From assembly GCA_034509925.1 (NCBI GenBank), contig CM067529.1:12165001-12229000 (forward strand): a DNA stretch of 64,000 nucleotides. The letters are read 5' to 3'. The notes beneath the pieces were generated by a model, which worked only from the letters and a program-made list of their open reading frames with translations, did no database searches and was not told where the DNA came from. The position numbers and the translations under genes were made by a program. Origin of the DNA: Hirudinaria manillensis (taxonomy: Eukaryota > Annelida > Clitellata > Hirudinida > Hirudinidae). This document shows, one piece after another, positions 11,023 through 24,500 of the stretch. Each line of letters starts with the position of its first letter. Position 1 is the stretch's first letter.

Positions 11023-14000
11023 ATGTTTAAGCAGGAGACGATATATATTTTAATTCTGCAAATTACCATGGTATACTCCACCAATATCTTAAAGGAATTC
11101 GACATATATTTTCTTGACGAGCAAAATCAATTGATCGTAAAAAAACATACAGAATCTGCTGCAATAATTATCAAATACGCAAAGCGTATAGTATTGGACT
11201 TGGGACAATATGCAATCATAGAAAAGAGCAGGCTTTTAAACTTCAGTAATCAGTGATTTTATTTTTGTTAATAAAATATTAACTGATCAATTTTTCTGAA
11301 ACTACTCCACGAGTAATTAAAAAAATTATTTTGATTATTAAGTCTAATGTCTGTATATATTCTGGCTTAACTCCATTTTCGATCAAACCGGTCCTCTGCT
11401 ATTAAAAGCATTTGTTGGATATCAAACCTTAGTTTACAAAAACATTACTTTAGAAATAACTCGTCTAACTGTGACTGGAAGAAAAATCTCCAACAATGAA
11501 GATTATGACTGTAGAACCAATTGGCACGGTAATAATCAAGCAGAATTTAGTTGCAATGGAAAGTATCGCTACGTGGTCCTGGAAGGATCCTTTATAAATG
11601 CAAGAGTCTTTATAAACGGATATTGTAAGCTGGTTCTTAAAATGTTTTTTGTTTTTGTATCAGAATATATTTTGATATATATATCAATTGATTGATTTAT
11701 CCTAGATACATTCAACGAAATGTTCTTAGGGTGCTTTAAAGTGCATCATAGATCAGAAACAAACTCTGACTGTTTCGAACATTGTAAGAAGCAAAACTCA
11801 AAATTCTTTGGAATACAAGAAGGCCAAGGAGTAATCTTTTGACGTTTGATGCGAAAATATTTGTTTTAATGGGAAAAGAAATATGAATTTATATATTCAA
11901 TTGTGAACTTACTAGCTATTATATTATAATATTTTAATATTATTATATTGATATTATTATTACTTTGCATATAACTTGCATTAATACATTATGTCTAGCA
12001 TGTCGACATATCATGTGCAATGGTGTCTTTTGAAAAATAAATTGTTTTCGCATTATAAACATTTTGTTATTCGCAGGTAAATTGCGTTTGTTTAGATTCG
12101 TTAAATAATGTGACAGAAATGGCAACATATGGCTGTGACATTCCGTGTCAAGACTTCCCGGAACGGATTTGTGGGGGAATGGAAAATCACTACTCAATTT
12201 ATACAACAGGTACTTGCCTTAATAGAAATTTCACACAGTGAATGAACAAATTTAAAAATTGCAAAAATCTTATAACAGAAAAGATCTGGGGAATACCAGC
12301 TGAGCCAAGATGCATTTATGAATTGATGGACTGTCCCAAATGCCCGTCTGGTCGTGTGGGATTAAACTGCGAAATTGTAGGTGAGTCGATCAATTTCTTG
12401 AGTGGGTAAATATTCTGACGGATTATAATTATATTTTTTTTATCTTTTAATTTTCTATATTTCTTTTATTCATTCATATTTTAACATAATGAGATCCTAT
12501 TATAGAAATGAGATTTCATGATGAATACTTAATAATCGAACTTTTTGATATTTTAAGATTGTGAAAATAATAATGGAAATTGTGGAGACGAAGTTTGCGC
12601 TACTTCAAACCCTATGGGAATTGAAATATTCACTTTTTGTATATGTAGATTGGGTTATAAGTATAGCTTTGCGGGGGGAAAATTCGTTTGCGAAGGTTAA
12701 AACAACTTTGGCATGTTAAAGAATGTAATGGAATAGATAGAATATGATAGATCTTTTCTAAATTAATGAAGTCTTCTACTACTTGAATATGCGATTGTTA
12801 TTATCTCGTATAATCTCTCAAATTAATGGTTTTGAATACCTAAATTAACTAAAAACCATTTTGTTTTTGTTTCATGTTTTAAATTTAATAGTTCATTCAA
12901 AGACATTGACGAATGCCAATATAATTCATTCCTCGTGATGCCAAAATTCTCTCCAAAATTTCCGTTTTCTTACTTCCGCTTTTAGATATAGATGAATGTA
13001 TGAATAATATTTGTGACCGAACCTCAACTTTTTGTTGGAACAAGCCAGGATCTTTTAGGTGCACTTGCAAGAACGGGTTCTCAACAGATAGCTTTACTTC
13101 TTGCAAAGGTTAGAACTATCAATCATTCACGATATATCTTGATTTCTATCACCTTCCGAAAATTAGTTGTTAAGTCATTTCTTTTTTATTAATCGAGTAG
13201 ACAATATTTAAAGAAGATTTGTCACTGACAACAACATTATTCTTTGATCCAAATACACTTTCGTGTTTTTATGGATAAACTGGATCATAATTTGAGGCTG
13301 AGCAACAGTTCTTTTCAAAACTCTGTCAATAGGTTATCAGTGAAAAGATTAACGTTTAATAGCCGATCTATTCTGAAACTGACAGATATTGACGAATGCC
13401 TGCAAAAAAAATGCGATGCAGTCTCAACAAATTGTATGAACGTTATTGGGACGTTCAAGTGTGTTTGCTTATCTGGATTTGAGCAAATAAACTCCATCAC
13501 TTGCAGAGGTTTATTTCTGGAACTTTGTTATTTCAATTACTAAATCATATGTTTCTCGAGGTGATCGGTTATCAAATTGTATTATTTTTCTCAACTGAGG
13601 GCGAAAATAATTTTACGGAGACCGCAGCGTGGTAGTGCCTGACAGGCGATACCTTATAGTAACTGACTGGCAATTTACTAAAAACCATTTTGTTTTTGTT
13701 TCATGTTTTAAATTTAACAGTTCATTCAAAGACATTGACGAATGCGAATATAATTCATTCATGATGCAGAATTCTCTCCAAAATTTCCGTTTTGTTACTT
13801 CCGCTAGATATAGATGAATGTATGAATAATATTTGTGACCGAACCTCAACTTTTTGTTGGAATAAGCCAGGATCTTTTGAGTGCACTTGCAAGCAAGGGT
13901 TCTTGACAGATAGCCTTACTTCTTGCAAAGGTTAGAGCTATCAATCATTCACGGTATCTCTTGATTTCTATCACCTTCCGAAAATTAGTTGTTAAGTCAT

Positions 14001-17000
14001 TTCTTTTTTATTAATCGAGTGGACAATATTTAAAGAAGATTTGTCACTGACAACAATATTATTCTTTGATCCAAATACACTTTCGTGTTTTTATGGATAA
14101 ACTGGATCATAATTTGAGGCTGAGCAATAGTTCTTACAAAACTCTGTCAATTGTTTATCAGTGAAAAGATTAACGTTTAATAGCCGATCTATTCTGAAAC
14201 TGACAGATATTGACGAATGTCTGCAAAAAAAATGCGATGCAGTCTCGACAAATTGTATGAACGTTATTGGGACGTTCAAGTGTGTTTGCTTATCTGGATT
14301 TGAGCAAATAAACTCCATCACTTGCAGAGGTTTATTTCTGGAACTTTGTTATTTCAATTGCTAAATCATATGTTTCTCGAGGTGATCGGTTATCAGATTG
14401 TATTATTTTTCTCAACTGAGTGCGAAAATAATTTTACGGAGACCGCAGCGTGGTAGTGCCTGACAGGCGATACCTTGTAGTAACTGACTGGCAATTTACT
14501 AAAAACCATTTTGTTTTTGTTTCATGTTTTAAATTTAACAGTTCATTCAAAGACATTGACGAATGCGAATATAATTCATTCATGATGCAGAATTCTCTCC
14601 AAAATTTCCGTTTTGTTACTTCCGCTTCTAGATATAGATGAATGTATGAATAATATTTGTGACCGAACCTCAACTTTTTGTTGGAATAAGCCAGGATCTT
14701 TTGAGTGCACTTGCAAGCAAGGGTTCTTGACAGATAGCCTTACTTCTTGCAAAGGTTAGAGCTATCAATCATTCACGGTATCTCTTGATTTCTATCACCT
14801 TCCGAAAATTAGTTGTTAAGTCATTTCTTTTTTATTAATCGAGTGGACAATATTTAAAGAAGATTTGTCACTGACAACAACATTATTCTTTGATCCAAAT
14901 ACACTTTCGTGTTTTTATGGATAAACTGGATCATAATTTGAGGCTGAGCAATAGTTCTTTCAAAACTCTGTCAATTGGTTATCAGTGAAAAGATTAACTT
15001 TTAATAGCCGATCTATTCTGAAACTGACAGATATTGACGAATGTCTGCAAAAAAAATGCGATGCAGTCTCGTCAACATGTTCAAACGTTATTGGGACGTT
15101 CAAGTGTGTTTGCTTATCAGGATTTGTGCAAAAAAGCCCCACCACTTGCAGAGGTTTATTTCTGGAACTTTGTTATTTCAATTACTTTTACTGAGGCCGC
15201 AGAGTGGCTGTACATGGACTGGCAATAACTTATAACTGTGCCTACACATACTATTACTGAACTCACACTTATTGATAGATATCGATGAATGCGCGAACGA
15301 AGTATGTGATTCAGCAACGGCTTACTGTGTTAACCTACCGGGTTCATTCTCGTGCGATTGTGTGAGAGGTTATGTCAAAGATGACGACCAGTTATGCCAA
15401 GGTTGATTTGTGTTCAAATTTAATATCGATTCTTTAACAATTTGCTTGCTTTCCATATTGACAAGATATTGACGAGTGTTATGGAAGCAATCCTTGCGAA
15501 ACTGTCAGTACTTACTGTAATAACATGCCCGGTTCTTTTACTTGCGATTGTAATAGGGGCTTCTTACGAGAGAATTCCTTAAGATGCAAAGGTTATTATT
15601 TTTATACTATAGTTTTGTTGGAACTTAGAATAACAATTGAAATTCTATAAATAATTCAAATCGTAATCAATTGTGGTTAATAATTCGATGGATTTGAATG
15701 AGTGCTTAGGAATTTGTACATGTTTTCTGACAATTTGTGATGCAATAAATGATAAGAAGATCTACGTTTTAAATATCCATGAAAATATTAACGTAGACTT
15801 AAACATCCATAACTTACTAAGCCAAAAAGAGGGAAGCTCTGCTATGGTGACAATAATTCCTCTGATTGTTTCGAGACAGTTAAGTAGATTGAATTAATTT
15901 TAAAAAAAGTATTTTCAAATATTCCGATAGATATTGACGAATGCCAATTTCTTTTGCACAAGTGTGGCAAACATTCAATATGTTCGAATACCCCTGGCTC
16001 TTACACATGTACCTGTCCACCTGGGACTCAGTCTTTTACGTACGAATATTTGAGTGAATGCCAAGGTAAGTCATAAGTAAACCTGGCTGTGATTGTTCAT
16101 TATGACCTATGCATATACTTTAAGTTGAGTGTTTAGGATAACATTCTCAAGCATTGCGCTGTTTGGTGATAATGATATAGTTAAAATATTTGTGATTTAT
16201 AAAATCTACTGTATGTGCAAAACAGTTCCATAGTTCTGAAAATGAAAAAAAAAAGAAGTTCAATGGTATCCCGATATATACATATGTTCCACATATGTCA
16301 TTAAATTTAAAATGCTCGTTTAAAACACATGTAAATAAGTTAATTAATATTCCGAAAGTATAAGCCATTGCAGTGATGTTTTGCATTTCAGATATCGATG
16401 AATGCAAAGATCATCATGAATGCAACTTAACCGTTTCTGTGTGCTTGAACGTTATAATGAGCTATATTTGTCAGTGCTTACCTGGATACGTGAATGAGAA
16501 CAATTACTCTTGCATTAAAAGTATGTTTGAATCATAATCCTATTTATTTTGTTGAGAAAAAAATAAAGAGGACAGAAAGAACAGTTGCCGGATGTTTTGT
16601 CATTTCGAATTGATGTATCATCCACACTTTAATGGCCAAGGTCACTCACTCACTCACCCATTCGAAAGTTATCGTTTTCATTCAAATCGTCATCAACGTT
16701 TAACTTTCAGTTCAATCTACCAAGCGTACCACCACCTGGAACTACGAGGATGAAGACTTTAGTACAAGGGATTACGACATCGTAACAGAAGACTATGATG
16801 AATTTGATTCGACCACGGAGATGTTGTTTGCAGTGCCGTTTTTCTTTTTCTTATTTTTGGGAATCATAACCTCATGCTACATGTGGACGAGACAATCCGA
16901 TATGTGTGAGTGTCGATTTTAATTAGCAGGAATTTAATCATGAATCTTATTTGAGCATATTTTTTTTTGTTTTTCATTTTTAAATTGCATTTATTTGTCT

Positions 17001-17266
17001 CTTAATTTTGGAGAACAATGTTATTTATAATAAGAATTTGTTGTATTAATGGCGTTAATTGCTTTCATTCCATTTTTGAAATTTCATTTAAAATTTTATC
17101 GCAGTGCTAGATCATGTCTAATAGTCTTGAAACGTGGACATAGAAAAATTTCAATCGTGTCCAAGTGGAATTAAGATATCATATCTCTATTTATCTTTTG
17201 ACAGTTCGAATATCCACTCCCTCTTCGACAAGAAGTGCGTTTCCGTCAGTGTTCTATACATCGTAA
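11023..17266 (+). CDS. Copy B: F5/8-like + WSC + 11 EGF membrane protein, 799 aa
   Basis: Eighteen exons: 11023-11245, 11454-11624, 11706-11830, 12077-12209, 12279-12380, 12558-12695, 12986-13108, 13386-13508, 13808-13930, 14207-14329, 14632-14754, 15031-15153, 15279-15401, 15466-15591, 15931-16065, 16392-16520, 16711-16905, 17205-17266. They sum to 2400 bases. Residues 1-20 are a signal peptide ([19 protein letters not shown]). Residues to about 131 form an F5/8- or fucolectin-like sandwich (IVLDLGQYAIIEKSRL, then [14 protein letters not shown]). A WSC domain spans 132-217, split by a phase-0 intron (FLGCF, CFEHC, then CVCLD, CDIPC, ICGG). Residues 218-251 are a linker ending CPSGRVGLNCE. 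Eleven EGF modules run from 252 to 714, and an acidic stalk with a helix near 754-773 follows. The ATG was chosen because it starts the signal peptide and lies 80 bases after a TATA box. It is likely a cell-surface protein; the sugar-binding role is inferred. Confidence 0.85.
12903..12985 (+). pseudogene. Crippled EGF exon remnant, copy B unit 1
   Basis: Same truncated DIDEC exon as at 471 in copy A, running into the next acceptor without a donor. Confidence 0.65.
13732..13807 (+). pseudogene. Crippled EGF exon remnant, copy B unit 2
   Basis: Opens DIDECEYNSFMM and stops being EGF-like at once. Further small deletions compared with unit 1 are shared with unit 3, except near the next acceptor, where unit 2 has lost three more bases. 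Confidence 0.65.
14553..14631 (+). pseudogene. Crippled EGF exon remnant, copy B unit 3
   Basis: Same as the unit 2 remnant, showing that units 2 and 3 come from one recent duplication. Confidence 0.65.
15692..15897 (+). pseudogene. Degenerate EGF-like exon with open frame (copy B)
   Basis: Matches 1618-1823 of copy A: opens DLNECLGIC, then keeps an open frame ending RQLSRLN. The acceptor position reads GG. Confidence 0.45.
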
Positions 17267-17559
17267 ACGGACAATTTGGATGAAAGATGAAAAAAAAAGT
17301 GTGCAGCAAACGTTTTTTATTCAAATAGAAGAATTAAATTAATTGTTCATTCAATTCCAAATGCTTATTATTAAATTATATTTTGAATTATTTGCCCACC
17401 TACATGTTTATTTTCGATAAAGTAAAAAGTTGTTTGATATGAAAATAATTTAAAGCTTTTTTCACTTACTTTCACTTTATTTTCACTTAAAGTAGGCTTA
17501 AATAAAATATCATTTCTTATAAAAATGATGAGGTTAATATCCATATGTTGTAAATGGGT
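17267..17559. other. 3' flank of copy B
   Basis: Shares blocks with the flanks of copies A, D and E, including TTTCGATAAAGTAAAA and, at about 17470-17510, a TTTTCACTTAAAGTAGGCTT phrase that recurs on the minus strand downstream of E. Confidence 0.5.
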
Positions 17560-18045
17560 GCTTGGATTTAAGTGATATAAATGCCTTAACGAAGAGGAGA
17601 CGTAAATATATTGGAATCGATGAGAATAGTGGCATTAAACATCCTGCAATGAAAGGGAAAATAGCCAGGGAATATTACGGTAGGGTGCGTCTCATTCTCG
17701 GATTAGAGTTGAATTTCAAAAATAAGTTATCGGCAATTAATGCTTTGGCTATTCCAGTGCTCACCTGTAGCTTCGGCACAATTGATTTGAGAAAGTCTGA
17801 AATCGACAAAATGGATCGAAAAGACTCGAATGTTGTTTACGATTCATGGACTTCATCACCCAATAGGAGATGTTAGTCGATTCTATATTAAGACTGAATA
17901 TTTGCACCGACATAACAAGGTGGCCAGTTACATTCACTGGGTTGTACGTCGAGAGCTAAGATGTGAAGTTCCAAAGAAGTGTTACGACCACCTCAAAGTG
18001 CGACAAATATAAAGGAGTGCACCATTTTGTGGGACTACGCAATTA
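17560..18045 (+). mobile_element. R2-like LINE fragment with internal deletion
   Basis: Matches the element at 3440-6032: RKYIGIDENSGIKHPAMKGK, AIPVLTCSFGTIDL and KSEIDKMDRK, followed by HGLHHPIGDVSRFYIK in another frame, then a jump straight to TEYLHRHNKVASYIHW of the endonuclease region. About 500 bases in between are missing, and the conserved CCHC block is lost. Confidence 0.8.
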
Positions 18046-18640
18046 TCACGGACTGCTCCATGAACACACATATCAACAATATCTTCCTTTCCTCTCTCCT
18101 TGGAGGTCAGGAAGAGCATTATCACAGCCCTGATCCTCTCCATGATTGATTACGGAAATGCTAGGCTCGCGGGTCTTCCGTCCTGTCGCCTGGAGCAGCT
18201 GCAGAGAGTTATCAACACGGCAGCCAAGCTCATCTTCAACAAGAGGAAGTACGACCATGTGTCGCCGCTCCTCTACGAGCTTCACTGGTTGCGCATTCAC
18301 CAGCGCATTGACTACAAGATCGCCCCGCTGGTTTTTAAATCTCTCTTGGGCTGCTCACAGTCCTACCTGCCATTCACCAGAAGCGCGCACCTTCAGGGTA
18401 CAAGCGGCATCAGGTCCACATCCAGAGGCTCCCTCTTCTGACCACATGCCAATCGCGCTACGCTCGACGTTAGATCCATCGAGGGCGTTGGCCCCAGGAA
18501 CTGGAATAGATTAGATCCCGTAGTGACGACCTCAGACTCAGCCGGCTTCCAGTCCGCCCTGAAGAAGAAGGTCATCCCACCCTCCTCAGAGACGTCGAAG
18601 TCCACCGGACATATGCCACTCTAACGAATCGAATTAATGT
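18046..18640 (+). mobile_element. L2/CR1-like LINE 3' fragment
   Basis: The frame 18100-18441 contains IDYGNARLAGLPSCRLEQLQ and LLYELHWLRIHQRIDYKI, the conserved C-terminal region of L2/CR1-type reverse transcriptases. It continues in other frames to about 18620 and ends in a TTA repeat. GC content is clearly higher than its surroundings, as expected of a foreign insert. Confidence 0.8.
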
Positions 18641-18963
18641 TATTATTATTATTATTACTCTGGACACTTTGCATGTGCGGTGTAATTTGTAAATTTAGTT
18701 TTTATAATTTTATCGACTTCTGAAATAGATTTCGCTGTATTTCAAATTATCTCAAACAAGCAATAAATAGCCATCACAGGTGTCCATCTTTAACTATTTA
18801 TTTAACTATTTATACAATCAACGACGAAATTAAACTCAAAAAGTCACAAACAACGAAATAATAAGCAAGGTCAATCTCTTGTGAATATCAGAGTGTTGCT
18901 GTTTTCGTCCTTTTTGGCTAAAAATATCTAAATTACAATACAATTACAATACGTTACATCATA
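18641..18963. other. AT-rich 3' flank of the CILP-like gene
   Basis: Starts with a short TTA array closing the LINE scrap. The minus strand just beyond the stop has no clear AATAAA. A CAATAAATAG on the plus strand at about 18760 belongs to no supported gene. Confidence 0.4.
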
Positions 18964-21534
18964 TTACATTACATTACATGCGCAGTCTTTAATTTCTTCG
19001 ACCAATGGCGTTGGGGGAATCAGGTGGGCCGAGGGCTCCTGATAGGGTCCATCCAGGTAAACTCTAAACAATTCAAGAGGAGGAAGAAGAAAGAGTAATT
19101 TGTTGAATATTTAATTGATCGTTTTATAATAAAAAAGAATTGAAAAGCATATTTAGGTAGATGCTGTCCATCATTCAAAAAATGAAAATCTTAAATGCAT
19201 TTAAATGCGAAAATCAGTCAATATTAACTGATTCTTTAAAAAAAATAATAAAAGGATCAGGAATAATATTAATAAGAGGAAATATTGGAAAATTTATTTA
19301 GAACCAAACACTTTAAAAACAAATAAACCTAAGTTATTATTTACTTTATTAGTTATTTAATTTTAATTAATCAAAAATCAACTATATTCAAATATTAATT
19401 AGTTTTCAACTGAGCATAGGCCAATTATTTTTAACAATTATTCAATTAATTCGTTAATAATCACCTGACTAAATAAACGAGGCTGCGTCTTCTGCCTAGA
19501 TGCTTCCTCTTCTTCCTACCCGATGATGTCCACTCGCCATGACAGACCGTGGCTTCACCGCCATCTTGTTCATTCCAAATGTTCGCCAGCGGATGACTCA
19601 ACGATTCCACGCTTACGATTTGTCTGTCTGACGTTATTAAAAAAATTACTATAACAAGTATATACAATTTATATTATATATTAAAATACGGGTTATTAAA
19701 AGCATTCTTTAAGTACTTACTGACACATTTCAACCAAATCTTGGCCCTCTCCAAAGTCGAACTAAATCCTTCATATTCTGGTATTCCACTGCACATTGCA
19801 ACCTTCAAAATCAAATTTAAAGCTTGCTTCTAAACCAATTTCTTGTCTGGAGTCCCGGTCAGAGCACCCTATTATGCATCTAATGAACCCGCGCGTACCT
19901 TCACAGGTGCCGGTACGAAGGTCTTATAAGAGAACCCTCTGCAGTGATTGGCTCTAGCGTCCGACTTGCTGATAAAATTCAGCTCCGTCTTTGAGGGTTT
20001 TCTAGTTCCAGACGAATCCACCTGGAAATGTTCCAGGCCCAGATTCTCCAGGGCTTCGATATCAACCGGCTCCTGACGTCGGTTCAGGGTCGCCTGACCC
20101 CCCAAGGGTTTGGGGGGAGAGAAGGCATCCAGTTCACTGCCCAAGAAGGCCCTGGTGTAAGTGACGCGGATGAATTTCACGGTCGAGTGGCTTTCTGATT
20201 TGTCCAGGAAGTTGCTTCCGGTGCGCACGTCGCCTGGTGATGAATATCAAGGAAGTAATCACTGGAAAGGGGGAAAGATAGAATAGGCAATTAAGCAGCT
20301 ATTAGCTATAATTATTAATATCCATAATTAATTATGCAGTAATTAATTAAGTAAGTAAGCAAGTAATTTTAATAACGAATTGATTTCAAATATGATAATA
20401 AAATTATTTTGAAAATAACTTTTCCATATAGTAAAAATGAATTGGATTTTAAATAACTTATTTATATAATAATTGCAGGATTTGTTATTATTATTATTAT
20501 TATTATTGTTATTGTTGTTGTTGTTGTTGTTGCTGTTTCACTAACATGGGCTCTGCTTGAATGCCGTTTCAAGAGTCTGCACGTTGGTTATAGAAACATT
20601 CTGAGATAAAAAAATCATTATCTAAAATAAATATTTTAAAAAAGTTAAATATTATTTTTTTAAATATTATCAAATAAATAATTTTAAAATTATTCGTCAA
20701 CAATTCAATTTCCCGCGCCACGTGTCCATCGCCAACAATTTCCTTACGTTGCATTAAATGCGACGAAGACGACGATGATAACGATAATGATGACGACTGT
20801 CGTGACGTCACACAACGACGGTCCTGATGATCGTCGCATTAAGCATCGACGTGGACGGACAGGCGATTTAACGGTCGAATGGTGCTCGAATTGTTCTCAT
20901 CCGTCTCCTAAGAGTCGTTCGCGTAAGCCCCGTGCCATCCAACAACCCCAACCCCTAGGGCAGCGACCCATCCTCCACTGTTCCTCGTCTACCCCTGAAG
21001 CAACCAAGGAACCCTTACCCCTACTCCCCTCTTTTGCTTTCGCTATCCCTCGTCATCGTCATGGAAGCTAATTGCAGGGCATCGGCCGAAGGAGTTAAAC
21101 GGCATGCGATTGTGACGGTAGGACGAAGACTAGCGTCCGATGAAAGGTCACTTGTGAAAATGGTGATGATGATGTCGACGACGATGACTATGAAGAAGAG
21201 GAGGAAGAGAAAGGAGAGGAAGATCACGATGATGGTCATGATCTTGATTTGTAAAGATCTTGTCAATGATTTGATGTCTTTGTTATCATTCCTTATTTAG
21301 AGAAAACAACTGTTTTTCTCTTACAGCTCCATAAATCCAATCATCGTCATCGTCATCACCACCGCTATCATCGTCGACGTCATCGTCATTATCCGAAGTT
21401 TTTATCTTCACCTTGATTCTCTTCATCCAGCTTTGAACCTTGGACACAGCCGAAGACAATCCTTTGTACTGAGGCTTGAAGTTGTAGAAAGAGGAGGTGC
21501 TGTCCCTATCTGGTAAGAAGTCTTGCGCACCTGA

Positions 21535-21565
<31 letters not shown>

Positions 21566-24500
21566 TATTTATTTTAATGATATTAGTTAAAAAGAGATAG
21601 TTATTATTTAATAGGTCTAATATTATTACAGTAATTATAGCAGCAGTAATAAGAGGAACAAATCGCCATTTAGAAAATTTAACATTAAGTACATGTGACA
21701 AGACAAGAATGCTAATAAGGTTCACATAGTAATTAACTAGGTGCTTCCTAGGCTAACACAACCCTAACCCTAACCGTAGCCCTACTGTGTAAGGTTAGAG
21801 TATCATATATCACGAAAGCACACGTCCTACGTGCCACGCTTACGGATCACGCGGATCGATGAATCCAATTGTTATATTTTTGGCCCTTTTTAAACAAAAA
21901 GCCCTCGCTTTAAACTCTTCCTCGTGATGTTACGGAACCAGAGAAAAAAAGAACAAATATACACCCATCTCTTTCACCATTTATCGCTCCCGGAAGCCAT
22001 TTGGTAGCCGTACGTGGATCGCGATAAATAAATCTCCACCCAACCACCCGACCACACCCCGTCTCGCTTTTTTTCCAGGAATATTTTCCAGCCATTACGT
22101 CACCGGAGTAGGAAAGCGTGCTGTTTATGTTCTGTGATTTTTGGCCCATTGCTCACGATGCTTGTACGTTTTCGGCTGTCCGAACTTTTGCGGGATTTAA
22201 CATGGACGGCCCTGTCAGTATTTGTTGATGTACTGTATCAACTGGGTTGTATCTGACCGTTTTGAAGGAACCGTGGGTCATGATTTAGGTGGACCTCGGT
22301 GCTGAGGCCCGCGTCCGGAAAGTGAGGTGATGGAGATTCTTTGGTCGACTTTAAGTCTTGATTATTGGAAGTGCGAGAGTCCGTTTCTTGATTTTGTTTG
22401 CTTGATAGATGCTTAATGGTAATAATTATTATAAAAATAGTAATTATAAGTATAATAAATATAATAACTTAAAAATAATTTTTTTGTATAATATTCATTA
22501 TATAAGTAATAAATCTTTGATATACTTCTACATTGATATATAAATATGTGGTTCTCATAACCATGCATCGCTTTCTCTGGTTATATTTAAGGATAATAAT
22601 TTTTAAAATATATAAATAATAATATTAACAATAACAATACTAAAAATAATAATAATAATAATGATTACAATCTCTGTTATGTATTTTTTCGATTTAACCA
22701 ATACCAACTTATTGTCAGCACATTGTTTCGGCGACCAAGACACTCTCGTCTCCATTGATTTCCAATATCGCCCTCCAAGAATAAGATCAGAACTGCTCTC
22801 AAGTCTTGAAGACCAACTTAGACCGTCATAATTCCATGCAATCGCTTCCATCAGTAATTATCAAGGCTCGGAATCATCGGTTTTAATGATGCCAGACTCA
22901 AAAGTGGACAGTTTATGATCGTTGATGCTCTTCTAATCTCCTTCGACCGTCTGGAATTTGTATACGGGAAAATACATATTTCGGTTGAAATCTCTCGTTC
23001 GCGAGATAACCATTCTACTATGCACCATCATCAGCATCACCCATCATTTCAAGGGTACCGTATGCTATGGTCCGATCCTAAAATCAGCCAAGGGTCAGGG
23101 CTGGACCTTTGCAGAGAAAAAAAATGTTTTGTTTGGATGAGAAGCTAATTAAAAATGCTGCATCCGGGAGTAAGACTGGAATCCCAAGCTCAATCGTATG
23201 CATGTCAATATTATTCCTCGGTCTTCGTCATCATCATGATCATCACCATCATCACCGTAATCCGTATCCTTCTTGAGGGTAGCTTATGAGATGTTTATCA
23301 GCCTCTGATGAATTTGAAGAATTACCTGCAATTTATTTTATTTTTTTCTTCCTTAAACCCTAAAGATGTTCCAAGCGATTCTAGGTCACGTGATATCCGA
23401 CCGGTTGCCATGTCGACGGCGACTCCACTCGTTGCAATGGTTACTAACACCCTTTTAATGCGATTAGACTGACTTCCATCAAGGATTTGTCCTTTATTTT
23501 TATTTGATTCTTTTGGTGAAATGGGTAGGTGAGCGAGTGAGTGGGTGGACGAGTAGGTGGATATACTTTCACTTCTGACAACAATTTCATTTGATCAAGC
23601 CGCCCGTCCGCATTGAAGTGGCGTTCTTTAGAATGACATTTGCATAATTTTGATTTCGTAATAACGTTTAAATATATTTCATGAAATAATTTCGTAAACT
23701 CAGATAGAAAGTTTCATTGAATTCTATGACATAATAAATTAATTTGATAAATATATGTTATTCGATTTTTAAAAATAAGAATACCATTTTGAGCACCAAC
23801 TTCCACTTATGTACTTTGGAAAGATTAATATTACTGCTATTGAATGACCGACGAAGCATAAGTTAAGCTTTAGCTTCACTTTGAGGATATCGACAGTCGG
23901 CCATTTGCGTCTGTTTATGGACACCAAAAAGGCAGTTACCGCTGAAAGCTACCCTTAGAACTAATAACTGTAAACTGATAATCAAGGGATATCTTCAATA
24001 TTCATTGTGGACAAGCGTAAGCCTAGTTAGAACGATCTAGTGAGTCATATTTTTTCAAACCTATTTTTTTAAGTAATGCATATTTATCAACAATTTAGAC
24101 CGTAATGGAGATAAAATATGAAGTAAGCAAATAAGGAAAAATGATGATGTCGATGACGATGGCGACGATGATGCTGATGGTAGCGATGATAGTTTGAGTT
24201 CTTCCGGTATCGGGGTCAGGGGAATAGTAATGACCTTTTCTTATTCTAAGCCAATATCTATTTCAGAATAAGGTCTCTCGATTCGTGAATGCCCGTCGGG
24301 GAATCTACACATAAATGGTTCACTCTGCCCTCAAAAGGAGAGCACTCTTTTCACAACAAGTCTTGAGTGATATTTCCGATGCTATCATTCGGTCATTATT
24401 TACATTAGTTACTTGATATTATTATCAAGGGCTTTAATTGTTGTTGTTGATGATGATGTTGTTGTCTGGCCATTTTTGCTTTATTTGTCTTATCTATTGC

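Larger units (their letters stand above)
12848..15200 (+). repeat. Three tandem copies of an 820-830 bp unit inside copy B
   Basis: The phrase ACTAAAAACCATTTTG recurs at about 12848, 13677 and 14498. Each unit holds a crippled EGF exon start, an EGF exon opening [15 protein letters not shown], and a second EGF exon opening DIDECLQKKCDAVS. The second and third units are almost identical over most of their length, including intron. Copies A, D and E have the unit once. A joining sequence of about 110 bp (with GTGGTAGTGCCTGACAGG), found after the first two units, replaces the normal intron end. Confidence 0.85.

Noticed and set aside
21755-21780. CCCTAACCCTAACC telomere-like repeat, and a TTAGG-like run near 50290-50312
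   Set aside because: Only two or three units each. Too short for an interstitial telomere array and common by chance in repeat-rich DNA.
21910-22149. 79-aa minus-strand frame starting MGQKSQNINS
   Set aside because: No splice signals, no family, and overlapping frames equally open. Not enough to call a gene.
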